Origin: Allacma fusca
Lineage: Eukaryota > Arthropoda > Collembola > Symphypleona > Sminthuridae
NCBI GenBank assembly: GCA_947179485.1
Contig: OX359248.1
Coordinates: 1,753,501-1,817,500, forward strand
DNA: 64,000 nt
Direction of reading: 5' to 3'
A program made the position numbers and the translations under genes. The notes under the pieces are model-generated. The model ran no database searches. It saw nothing but the letters and a program-made list of their open reading frames with translations, and was not told the DNA's origin. Positions 22,594-33,983 of the stretch are shown here, piece by piece. The number at the start of each line of letters is the position of its first letter. Position 1 is the first letter of the stretch.

Positions 22594-25500
22594 ATGCTAT
22601 ACTATTTGGAGCCCTCGTGGACCTGGGCAGGGTTCCTAACATTTGTGACGGGTACCATAGCCTTGTGCTATGACATGTCACCCAGCTTTCGCTACCACTT
22701 CAAATTTGTGATGTACGTCTTCACCGCATCTGTCATCGCTCTTTTCGTCATGCCTGTGGCTATTTTCAGACCCAAAAATGTTCGGAACTCAGCGTAAGTT
22801 GTTTTACTGTCGTTTGTTTTTGACCAAACTCCATGGAGATGAGTGTGAGCGTAGTGCTAAATCCATTAGGAAAAATAAACAAATCCTTTTCTCGGAAGTA
22901 ATAGCTCCTTGTGATGTTTGATAGTCTATAGTGATTCCCAACCACGTGCATGGCTTCATGCTCATTTATGTACATACATATTTATGCGGATGCTGCAATG
23001 CTGTACCACAAACCCACATCCTAATGAAAACAATGCTGGAACTTGGAACGTTTATGTAGATTATATGCAACTTTTACAATATGGGAAGGCTCCTGGCATT
23101 ACAAATATTTTGTAAATCCCTGCTATTAGACTTTGAAGCTTCCACTTCTCATTACCAGTCATAATTGCTCACTCACTCACAAGTTCACATTTGTTATGCA
23201 AGACTTCACAAATCAGAAAGCCTGCTTAGCATGCTCGTAGATAATTTTATTTCCCAATTTGCTCAACTCAATATGTATATATGTCGGTATCTATGGAATT
23301 ACCTCCACATAGCTCAATCAGGAGGATTTTCCCCACCAGGTATCTACATATAATTACTTACATACTAAATGACTTGTTTAATATGCGGACGCTATTTCCC
23401 AAATATTCTTATCGCATCACTTGTCAACCCGTCTGCATATTATTTACGGTGATAAGTGCTACACGTTTCCCCCTTCAATTGTGCTTTCTTAGTAATAGTT
23501 ACTCTCAAGTACTGATTTCTTATCCAATTTGCTTCGTCATATGATAAGGTGATTCCCGGGTAATGTCAGTGGAACTATATTGTAAATTGCTTCGGGATGT
23601 CAAAAGTCTGGAGATTTCCCTTTAATTGTTTGGTATGAGAATATAATATTCGAGTAAAATTAAAACTTACTTCACAATCATTTTACGGATGAGAAACTTG
23701 ACGGGTGTCAAATGTAAATTATAGGTTCCTATGAAATAGTTATATATTTCGGTGGAGTAATATTTTATTTGAAGAGTAGAACCTACACATGCAATTATTA
23801 CACTTATATATGCATCACTTATAATTAATTGCCTGAAACCACTTTTGGTCCTATAATTTTGCTGTACCTACTTATTTCTGTTATGACAGCCTCTCGTAAT
23901 ATTTTAATTTTTAGGAGTATCCCATGATGCTACAGTGTCCTGTTTAATTTTGTTATAAGTACATGCAATGGTCGGGATCGTGAGGGTTTCTGTGTGACAG
24001 ACATTTAATATAATATTTGTAAAAATTACCTTTAGATGTAGATTGTTGCAGTAGTATTTTGTTCCCACACGTACTAATAACAATAATATTACTAAATAGT
24101 TTCCCATTCCATTATCATCAATTTGTCAAAAAAATCTACAAAATTAGCATCATTTGGAAATATTAGGCCTATTCTAATATTATGCGCATTTATTCTGTGC
24201 ATATTAAATAAAATTGGGGAAATCTTAATACCTTTTAGGATGGGAGCCCCCTTTATGCAACGAATATCTACATTGCTCGGAATAACATGGGAAGTCCAGG
24301 GAGAAGAACATTTGGCAAAGGACTTTGCTTGTATTGTGGTCTCTAATCATCAGAGTATTCTAGACGTTGCAGGTAAATAATAGAGGATAGGCCAAGCAGA
24401 TTCTTATTTTTATGTATAACTCCCTACAATTTATTATTGACAGGTGACGTGCAGTGGAATAATTTTTCTTGAATCGTATAAAAAAATTCCAAACAATATT
24501 ACTCCCACGCATCGGCTGACATGCAATAGATATTTTTCTTTATAAAATCCCAGCACCAGTTGTAATGAACCCAAAAACATTCAACGACAACAATGTGACG
24601 TGGTGACGTCCATGACGTAATAGCCAGTGGAGATATGAGTGTGTCCTTCCTAGTAATGACTGTACTTCCTTGGAAGGTTCTTTCGAGATTTGTTCTCACC
24701 CTAACATAAGATAAGATGAGATCATATAGGCCGAGCGTTGAGGAAGGATTCGTATCGTTTGATGCTACGTAAAATGAATCCTGCCTATGTATCTACAAAA
24801 ATAAACATGTCCAAGCCAAATATTAATAAGGTTACAAGACTACTACTCCACTGCACTGTATGAAGGTGACGTGATCGCCCCTCTCATATTTTTTCCCACA
24901 AAGAAAATTTGTAAACTATGTAGTCAAGCAATAGTGTGCACATAATATTTTGTTGGCATTTTTCCTTCCATGAGAGAGGAATATTACTGGAATTATGTAC
25001 TCCTGGGATAATTATTGTGTTGTTATGTGGACATTTCCATGCTCTCTTATTTGGCAGCCCAATGTTCTGACTGAAGGTAATTTAAGATTCTTGGACTGTG
25101 TACTGTTTAGGAATGATGTCTGTATGGCCCATCATGAAAAAATGTGCAGCAGTGGCAAAAAAGGAAATTGTGTATATCATTCCATTCGGCTGGATTGCAT
25201 ATCTTGCGGGAACTATTTTTATCGACCGTGCTAAGTCAAAGGAATGTCAGGCTCTTCTCAGCGAATCTGCGGAAGCAATTCATGAAAAAAAGGTAATTAT
25301 CTATACTTCTCTCAATCAGTAATAATTTGTAGACCTTTTGTATTTTACGCTTACAATAAAATCACAATATATTAACTATTTTTGATTAGATTAGATATTT
25401 ATTAAGTATTTTAATTTCCTGTACTTCCTTTGAATAGATAAAGATGTGGATATTCCCAGAAGGCACTAGGACCAAAGCACCGACTTTACGGAAATTCAAA

Positions 25501-25907
25501 AAAGGAGCTTTTCATTTAGCCCTTCAAAACAAGCTCCCGATTGTGCCCGTTCTTTTCTCTCCCTACACTTTTATCAATGACGAAAAGAAAATTTTTAACT
25601 CGGGTGAGCATAACTGTATGAAAGAGAGATTTGGTCAGCTTGAGCTTCGGGAATTATTTTATGTATTGATTTTGTTCACTTTCCTTTTGCAGGGAAGATG
25701 ATAACAAAAGTATTTCCACCAATCGACACGGACAAATTTAGCCCAGAGGACGTGGATAAATTAATGGAGATCACAGAGAATCTAATGAACGAAGAATTTC
25801 AAAAACTTTGTGCAGAGGTTCAGAAATCCCAAAGCGGTTCCAGCAGTTCGAAAAATCGGACGATTTTCACATGGTCACCGAGCGCCATTGGCAGCCAAGG
25901 AAACTAG
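22594..25907 (+). CDS. 1-acyl-sn-glycerol-3-phosphate acyltransferase (AGPAT1/2-like)
   Basis: Five exons with GT-AG borders and consistent phases: 22594-22793, 24239-24372, 25111-25292, 25438-25603, 25693-25907, giving 298 aa. The enzyme acylates lysophosphatidic acid to phosphatidic acid in the ER membrane. The N-terminus is hydrophobic with two or three membrane segments (residues about 10-65). All four family motifs are present: NHQSILD (NHx4D, catalytic), FIDR, FPEGTR and PIVPV. Length is close to AGPAT1/2 (about 280 aa). The first intron is the longest (1.4 kb). The C-terminus is Ser-rich and poorly conserved. Neighbour on the plus strand is an unrecognised gene 1.9 kb downstream. Whether it is AGPAT1 or AGPAT2 cannot be decided by eye. 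Confidence 0.95.
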
Positions 25908-27776
25908 ATTGTATTGGGTTTCTCGATATTGCGTAATTTATTTTCATATCATGAATGTACTTCATTCACACCTGTAGGCTCTACCCGTAATTCTTGAGAT
26001 GGGATGTCTAGCCTGCTAGTCAATTTCATTTTCTGAAAACAGTTTATGGATTACTTGTGATTTAAAGCATGATCAGGTTGGGTTCTTGATCTTTCGAGAG
26101 CAATGATTGGAATTTAGAAAATATTAATTAGGTAAATAGCTAGTAGCAAGTCTGTTTAATTTTTTACAAACTGGTATGAATGTGATCCTTATCCGGTGAT
26201 GTTCTGATTTATGATTATTTTTTATAGTTAGTCCCACGGTGTTTACAAATTAAACTGTAATGTTATTGTACAGTTATTCATTTTTTAACGTTTGAGAGTG
26301 AGTTTGAATACTTACAGTATGTGTGTTCAAATATACTACATGCAAGTACCACAGGAACAATACCATTCATTGCCGCACAAAACAAAAGCAACACCTTTGT
26401 TAATAAATACAATAATAGTCATAATTATTATAGTTTGTATTACTGCACATAACACTTGATGAAAGTGCAAAATCTGTTTCTTCTATAAGTCATATGTCCC
26501 ATACCGTGGGAAACGTATTTTTTGTAAGTTGTGTAATTTACATTTGAGTCAAATTATTATACTTCATTGTACCTATAAGTATTATAGAGTAAGCAATAAA
26601 CAAAAATGTTTTTATCATTTCGCTCACTGTATCGCATAATAACGTGGACTTGAACGTCTGGATTTAAAGTGCTAGATGGATATTTTCAATTTATTATGGT
26701 GATCCTAATGCTAGTTGATACACATTTACCAATGAAACATACATGTCCGTAATAAAACATTAAAAAACGTTAAAATCATAATGAAGACATTGGAAACGAA
26801 AAAAAAACCTGCAAATTAAAATGATAACTTATTAGATATGGCATTTTCAGATTTGAAAAATATTTTTGGCACTTCTGGGCATTTTGTTTTAAATCTGAGA
26901 GTTTAGATATATCAACTTTTTCGACCGGTGGACCAAAAAGAGGTACGACGAAGCCCACCCTACATATGAATGTACATATAAATTTAAGAATCTAGTTTTC
27001 TATCAACTATAGTTCGATTTAACTGTTGTGGAAACAGCTGATTTGTCATTGGACCTACTCTATTCCACAGAATGTTTCTCTTCAGGTTATTAGTCTTTGT
27101 ATAAGGTAAAACAGCAAGCAGCTCGACTATAGAGGGCGTTTAGGTAATAAGCGTAATGCTAAGATGGCGGCACTGAATCTGAGCCAATGAAAAAACTTTC
27201 TGCATCAAGTTCTCACCTGGAACTGTGCATTTCTGTTCCGATACGACGACATGAAATGTGAATCATTCGAGCAGCTCCCTAATGTTCGTATTGTTTCTTG
27301 ATGCTCGTATGTGTCGGGATTATTCATTAGCCTCAAATTACCATGGAAAATTCAAAATAAGCCAAGTTCTTATATTTTGTACGCATCTCGTCGCTCCGTT
27401 TGCCATTGTTAACAACTTCAACGAAAGATAACATTGCAAATTAGAATCTTTGACGGATTCAATTCAGCTAATAACGCTGTAGTGTGTAAATGCTTCTTGC
27501 AAACAATATACTACACTGTCGAAATTATGTTGACATAGTAGAAGATCCTTTGAATTTCGTAAAGACTTGAGTCAACTACTCAGTGTTATTAATAGAGTGA
27601 GAAGGAACTGACAATTACAGTGGAAATTCTATGTCGCGATTTTTGCTACGGTCAGAATTTCAATATTAGATAGCTGACCAACGCATTTACTGCAAAACTA
27701 AACTTTGTTTATTGAAGCACGTAGCGTAAAGTGCAATCTTAAATTAGTTCGGTAGTGTCGGCAGTTGTTGATAAAA
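25908..27776. other. AGPAT 3' UTR and intergenic DNA
   Basis: 3' UTR of AGPAT, probably up to the AATAAA at 26595-26600. The rest is intergenic and should include the promoter of the next plus-strand gene. No other gene was recognised. Confidence 0.45.
26595..26600 (+). terminator. Candidate poly(A) signal of the AGPAT gene
   Basis: AATAAA about 690 bp after the stop codon. It is the clearest one downstream of this gene. Cleavage site is not shown by sequence alone. Confidence 0.4.
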
Positions 27777-29384
27777 ATGGGAGTTCTAATTTCTTTACTG
27801 GTTGTCGGTTACAACCACCCTAACAAGGATCTACTCAAGGTCCATTTACATGAGCCTCACAATATTGATACAATGCCAGAAGTAGAAGAAAAAGAATCTT
27901 TATTTGATAAATTGTATATGTATCCTATTTTTGCAAACGACCGACGCGTGAAGAAAAAGCTGACAGCTGGGAAAACGATCCCATTGAAGCCAATAATAAT
28001 GCATGGGTGAGTGAATATAGCATACATACATAAGCATATTATATGGTCGATGAAGAAGCAAAATGATCTACATGACTCTTTGCCTAAAGGCAAAATGAAC
28101 TAAGTGCAAAGCTCCCTGAAAGTAAAATAGTCCACGTGGAGTTTTCATTAAAATTAGATCGGACTATGTATGTACGTGTATAGTATGTGTTACTATGTAT
28201 GAATATGCACGTAGTTCATTTTCTCTTTAGTCAAACTGCATGTAACCATTTTACTTTTCATGGAAAATGCATCTAGGCCATTTCACCTCTTCATCATCTT
28301 TTAAAATATTTTTAAACAAAAATCTGCAATCTGTACGAAGTTTTCCGCAGTTTGTTTCATAGTACACACATCGAAGACAAAAACATATTTTTTTGCTAAC
28401 TTTTTGCCAACTAATGTAAAATAATTTGTTGTTTTTGTTTGACCTGATTTATTTGGAATAATTAGCAACCACGCCGACAGGGAGCCATTAATTATTGATG
28501 TGCACACGATACTGGAAAATCTAGATTCAACGGGGGATCTGAAAAAGTAGGAAAAATTCAATGAGCTCATGATTTTGTTGGGTGCATATTATTCTCTAGA
28601 TGTATTTTCATACACTAAAGCAAAAGGCACTAATATTAATAATTATATGCAAATCCACAATAAGGAACATATGCAATTTTGTCATCTGTGAAAACTATTA
28701 CTACGAATTAATTCAATTGCTTCTTTAATCACAGAAACTCCTTGTTCTTAACATCACTTTTAATTGCTCAATTTGATGAAGGCCAGATTCTGGTTAACTA
28801 TGCTTATGGGTTTAGCAATACAACAGGAAAGTGTTATTTTTACAAGGAAGGAAATTTCGACAGAGCTATTGATGCCATCAGTTTTGATGAAAATTTGAAT
28901 GAAACGAACCTTCCATCCCGAAAAGTTTTTCTCAGCTACTTGCCTCAGCTAATGAATTCGCTTTCAGGGTAGGATCAACTCTCCTCATATAAACCTATAC
29001 GTTAGCAAATAACTCATTTAAGATGAAAAGTTTGTGACTGATGCTCCTTCCTGTAGTTCAATTTGGTTAAATGGATTCTGTGTGAATGGTCCATCCTCTC
29101 CTAAAGACCGTATCAGCTTTGAGTCTATTAAAGTTAGATCGATCCCTGCACGATTAACTATTTCCGTCAAGGAGCTTTCTGGGATTCACTGCATCCGAAC
29201 CAAGAGTCGCCTGGAAATTTATGCCAAAACGAAAGAGGGGGATACGAAGTCCATTTGGTTTCGCGGTGACTACGCTACATCTCTGATTGTAACGGAGGTA
29301 GAGGATGATCTCATGTCCATCCTGGTGCCACCTTACTCCGAAGCATACGTTGAAGATGAAGACTGTCTTGAAAACTTAAATTAA
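27777..29384 (+). CDS. Unrecognised conserved-looking protein, 290 aa
   Basis: Four exons (27777-28006, 28466-28546, 28735-28968, 29057-29384), all with GT-AG borders and phases that join to an open 290-aa frame ending at TAA. The start is the ATG at 27777. I do not recognise the family. The N-terminus (MGVLISLLVV) is hydrophobic for only ten residues and is followed by NHP, so it is not a clear signal peptide. The middle contains a hydrophobic patch NSLFLTSLLIAQF. The C-terminal third is beta-rich in appearance (RLTISVKEL, RLEIYAK, SIWFRGDY) and ends in an acidic tail (EDEDCLENLN). There are no transmembrane helices or catalytic motifs. It is tail-to-tail with TPGS2. It has normal gene features and no transposon similarity, so it is probably a real host gene. 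Confidence 0.75.
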
Positions 29385-29474
29385 TTATGTAACAGTGAAA
29401 GGTAACTACAATTTATTATTATTACAATGAAGAAACCAAGTATGGCTGGAGCTGGCTGGAATTACAGATAGCGA

Positions 29475-29504
29475 AATAAAAATGCTCGTTCATTAAACTT
29501 TATT
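29475..29504. terminator. Facing poly(A) signals of two convergent genes
   Basis: AATAAA at 29475-29480 on the plus strand serves the 290-aa gene. TTTATT at 29499-29504 is AATAAA on the minus strand and serves TPGS2. With cleavage usually 10-30 nt downstream, the two transcripts should overlap or abut. Confidence 0.6.
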
Positions 29505-29557
29505 TAATTGCGTAAACTCAAATATTCACTGCAGTAAAGTTCCACCGAAATGTACTT

Positions 29558-31040
29558 TTAATTCCCTGGTTTATCTTTCTTCTTTTTACGGAAAAGATTC
29601 ATTGTTATGACATTGGTGGTTGTATTGGGAGTAGCTGCTTCAGGTGGAATGTCAGGAGACCACATCCCAGTATACATACTGGGAGCAGGTGAGATCTTGG
29701 GTTGTTGAAGAAGCTGAGGGGCCACAATCCAGAACATTTGCTATAAATAAAACAAATCCTTATTACATGACCTTCGATAGAGTTAGACTGGGTAGGTTCC
29801 ACAAGCAAATCATTGTATTCATAATTATATATTACCTCCGCCCAAGCGGACAACCCAAAGGGAGTGAACCGATACTGCCACTGAGGCAAACCCAAATGAA
29901 TGAGGAGCATCCGGTAGTAATGTGTAAATGTTGGTGCTAGGAAATGCCACTGACAGGATGGATCCATGAACCAAACCTCAACCTGAGGGGGTGGTGGTGG
30001 CCCACGTCTTGGCGAACTGATGCAGTGATCAGTCTGTGGTTTCTGTATCTTCGACTTATCTGATGATGAGCTGTCTGCGCCTGCATTATTACCATTCCCT
30101 TTCGGGTAAACCAGGCAAACGGTACCCCAACCAGAGCGATTGGAGTCGAGACGAAAAGCTTTTCCTTGCAATCCCAAGGCCAGACTTTCCGAAATATTAG
30201 GCTTGAGTGTTGCTGATTTTGTTGTGGCCTGAAAATATTTACGTACTTTTAATATTTATCTGGTTATCTATTTATGTAAGTAAATATCTATGTAATTAAA
30301 TGTATAAAGGTATCAGAAAAACCTTTCCGCAAAATTCTACCACTGTGGGGAAATGGTGGAATATGAGGCAATAGTGTGTCAAAAAAAAAAGAAAATATCC
30401 GTAACAATCCTAAATACTACCGTATCTACTTATTACAATAATTTGCTGCAGCTCCGAAAAGGACATTTGCATTAAGGATGCATCCTTCTTCGGATCCATC
30501 TTTTGACTCGACATGGACTCCGTTGTAGGAGTGGGCTTCTCAATCGAAGTCAGATTATTTATGGAATTGACATTCATATCTCCGATTCTCAAAATATCTC
30601 CTGCATGCTCCAAACTCCATACGAGCCGAAATCCGTTGGTTGAGAGATAGTAATCCCTCAAATCTTGAGGCAAGGACAAGCAATGCTTTCTCTCCCAGGA
30701 GCTCAGCTGTAATTTATCAACAGGCTTCCGAATTATCAGCTTGACGTCCTTGATCATTCGGTTTTCTTCTACGCGAAAAAAAAACATGTTTCAGAAATAA
30801 CTCACTGAAGGATGATGCATTACTTAATACATATGTAGATACAGATAGAAAGTACCAACATATGTACATATGTATAATGAATGAAAATAAGAGAAACATG
30901 CTCAAATATTAACTTAATTTTTGCTCAATGCCAAGAGTCAATTGATTATGAAATCGCTGCTCCGCTTGGTTGACCGTCATAAGGGAGGGGTCAGGTTCAG
31001 GTTCTGGTGTGTCAAAACTAAATTCTGTGGTAGGTAACAT
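29558..31040 (-). CDS. TPGS2: Tubulin polyglutamylase complex subunit 2
   Basis: Four exons on the minus strand (30914-31040, 30437-30768, 29836-30228, 29558-29740) join in phase to 344 aa, start ATG at 31040. TPGS2 is a non-catalytic subunit of the tubulin polyglutamylase complex, which adds glutamate side chains to tubulin in cilia, centrosomes and neurons. The SMI1/KNR4-like core is visible: SSWERKHCLSLPQDLRDYYL, TNGFRLVWSLE and INSINNL-like residues (about 60-110). The later region has WGTVCLVY, then VWFMDPSCQWHFLAPTF and HLGLPQWQYRFTPFGLS, which match the vertebrate protein closely. A Ser/Pro/Lys-rich loop separates the blocks. The C-terminus is basic (LFRKKKKDKPGN). Confidence 0.93.
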
Positions 31041-31497
31041 TTGAGAAAACTTCTTTCACAAGCGCTTTCACCTACCCAAAAGCCTTACACGAGACACTTT
31101 CTCTCTCAACTACTCAGTCAGTTTTTACCCTGTGTTTGCATAAACTTGGGCATTTAGGAGCAGTCCTATCTTTTGCTTGTATTGATCAAACATACCTGGG
31201 AGACGCGAGTATATATGTAATTATGTAAATACGCAAATATATGCTCACGGATGAAATGACATGAGTACTTTGTAGAGCATTTTAAATTAGAAATGCTATA
31301 CGGATGCCAAAAATTAAAATAAATCGAATATAATTTTTAATCGTAATTCTAATTAATATTGCCGTTCATACAGTTCTCAATTTGAAGCTTACAATATAAC
31401 TCACTTGGGTTAATTTTACATGCAAATTAGTTTAAAACTATGGGGGTTAAGTAGCATAAGAAAAACGCTGTGATTAGTGACAATAGTGACTGTTGTT

Positions 31498-32653
31498 TTA
31501 ATCCAGCCCAGGGACAAACTCCTCGATCAGTAAAGATCCATCAAGTCGTCTGCCCATTTTCAAGTTTTCCAGATTGACTCCTTCAGGAATCTCAATGACT
31601 TCGGTTAATTTACGTGCGTTCTGCTCCCCTTTTTTTGCACGCTGACCTACAATCTGCAGGAGAGTAAAACCAATAAGGTACAGATTTTTCTGGCAAAATG
31701 CTGATACCAACAAAGCTTAAAAAGCATAGAAATTATTACGACGAGTCTCCGGCCTTCCAAATCCAGTGTAATTTCATCGTTTTCAAAGCCAGATATGTCC
31801 ACTTTGGCTCGGAAGGCTTGGGCTGATAGTTCATTCGTAGTGGAAGGATCTGAGAGAGGAACTTTAGGAGGGACTTTCTTACCTTTGTTTTTGCTGGAAG
31901 TTGCATTACGATTATCTGGCTTTGAAATCATTGGGCGACGCTTCTTGTCATCAACAATGTCTCTTGGAGTTATCCAAGGCTCGACCGTCCTTGATATAAG
32001 AGTTTAAATCAAAGCATAGCTCAAGTCTTACAGTATTGCAGTAAAATGTAGGTGTACAAGATGATTTTGTACTTTGATTGCTCAGGCTTGGGGTGACTGA
32101 TATTGGCGGATCCTGGAATATTGGCTAAGGAGGTTGACACGGGCTTCAGGCCGTCTTTATGTTTTATGACAGGTTTTTCCTTTTTTGGTAAAATAAACTC
32201 TTTCGTTAAATTCTGTGACTTGTCGGATGCTGTATTTGTTGGGTTTTTAGAAGCTCGTTTGGATTTTGGAACGTTTTTTCTGGCAAAAGTTGGAGCAGTT
32301 CCTCCCTGATCCTCGTGCTTGCGTTGATTCAACTTGTCACACATTTTTCCTATATGATCTCTCATTTCGGGAGTTTTGAGAAGGTAAGATTTTGCCGGGT
32401 GTAAATGACCTGAGAAAAATAATTTAACGAAGGACTTTTAGTTCTTTTTGAATGCATTCATACGACATTAGTTGGAATTTTGTTCACCTTGGCTAACCAA
32501 ATCATGCACCACCATGTCCAAAGTGTAGTTTATATGTGCTTCCCGTTCCTCAGCTTCCTTAGCCTTTATTGAAGAATCTTCATCATGATTTTCTCCCTTG
32601 CTGAAACTCCGACCTCTTGCTCTAAGCCGCAAGTGATCCGACTGGGATGTCAT
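31498..32653 (-). CDS. Alpha-crystallin/HSP20-like domain protein, 302 aa
   Basis: Four exons (32488-32653, 32073-32409, 31740-31989, 31498-31653) in consistent phase, giving 302 aa from the ATG at 32653. The C-terminal 95 residues form an alpha-crystallin/HSP20-type fold: FRAKVDISGFENDEITLDLE, then GRRLV-IVGQRAKKGE, then RKLTEVIEIPEGVNLENL and DGSLLIEEFVP, which follows the small heat-shock pattern (VxGF, LxVxG, IPEGVxxxxV, DGxLxIE). The N-terminal 60 residues are charged and helical, followed by HLHPAKSYLLKTPEMRDHIG and a long Lys/Ser/Pro-rich linker. That N-terminus is unlike ordinary small HSPs, so this is a larger domain-containing protein whose role I cannot name. The donor of exon 2 (GTACAA) is weaker than the others. 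Confidence 0.75.
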
Positions 32654-33983
32654 TTTGTAAATACTCGTGGAATATATTTTTGCGTGATTACTACAGTTTT
32701 AGTAAGTACTTGCACAACGGCTATGAATTTTAGTAGTTGATAATTGATGTATTCAGTGAATTGAATGAAATTATTACAGTTGACAGTTTAGTGAGTTAAC
32801 CAATGCAATGTGCCGAATTAATTGTCGCAACTACTCCCATTTCTAAAATTAGCATTCGTTTTTTAAAAAAGATTAAAGTATATTTTCTTTACAAAATGTA
32901 TACGCTCATACCTTAAAACCTTAAACGCTAGTACTAGTAACTATTAAACTAAACATAACAAATAAAATTATATTTTTAGATGCATGTGTAATTGTGAGTC
33001 TCTTGGCCTCTCATTCTTACAACACGGTGGTGACGACTGGTGACCACATCATACCATACCAGTTACCAGCTAACCAGTTTAACCACTCCAGTCACATAAT
33101 TTATTATTCTGTCTGGATTCACAAAACTGACATCATAAAAACTTACTTCTTAAATTCAAAATGAAATGATATTACTCTACTCATGCCAGAATTATTTATT
33201 GTGTCGTAATTTAAATTTTATTAGTAGAAGTAATTTCATTTTCCATTCTGTACTTCGGTGTTTTTTAAAAAGTGAAATAAAATCGTATTAAAATATTAGT
33301 CACTATTATTTTTAGTGAATGAATGTCGTGTCATTATTTTATTGAGTTAGAATTAAAAGATTAGTACCATATAAATAAATAAATGAACAGCCACGGCAAC
33401 CTAACCATGATCGAGACCCACTTGAGTGAACCACCGCACCGCTACGGTGACCGGAGACTATTATTGGTAGCAATAGATAATTTTAATGATATGAATAAAC
33501 AAATATGCTACTTCACAGTAAGGGTGATGAACTGTATAAAGTGTTTACGTATACACTGCAGAAAGTAGTAGAATTATCTTAAAATGCAAAGTATAGAATT
33601 TAAAAATGAAGGGAATTGATTTATTTTTCGTAAAAGGAAACTGTAAACCGCATTTGTCGAGAACCTCAAAAAAGAAAAATTATAACGGTGGACCACAACA
33701 GTAATACTCCAAGTAATTTAAGACAGAATCACAATAAGAAGATAACAAATAAGGATAATCTTTTGTTACATTACAATTCACAATGGTCACAGCATCCAGC
33801 TATTCCACGCAATTTTCAAATTAATATTCTTTTTACTACGCGTATATATTCAATAATTTTAAATCAATCAACAAGCACCACACAACAACACGAACCATGT
33901 ACAAGTACAAACACATTATGCAGAAAACTTCGATTCGTTGAATAAATTCAAATCCAATTTGACTAAAGTATGACTTAAAAAAG
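32654..33983. other. Intergenic region and EMC1 3' UTR
   Basis: No gene found. It should contain the promoter of the HSP20-like gene (right of 32653) and the 3' UTR of EMC1 (left of 33984). A minus-strand AATAAA is present near 33620. Confidence 0.45.

Noticed and set aside
22199-23544. Several short ORFs around AGPAT exon 1 and intron 1
   Set aside because: No codon or domain support; they are in the upstream region and the long first intron.
29605-29940. Plus-strand ORF 29644-29940
   Set aside because: It lies opposite TPGS2 exons 3 and 4 and crosses the intron; no homology.
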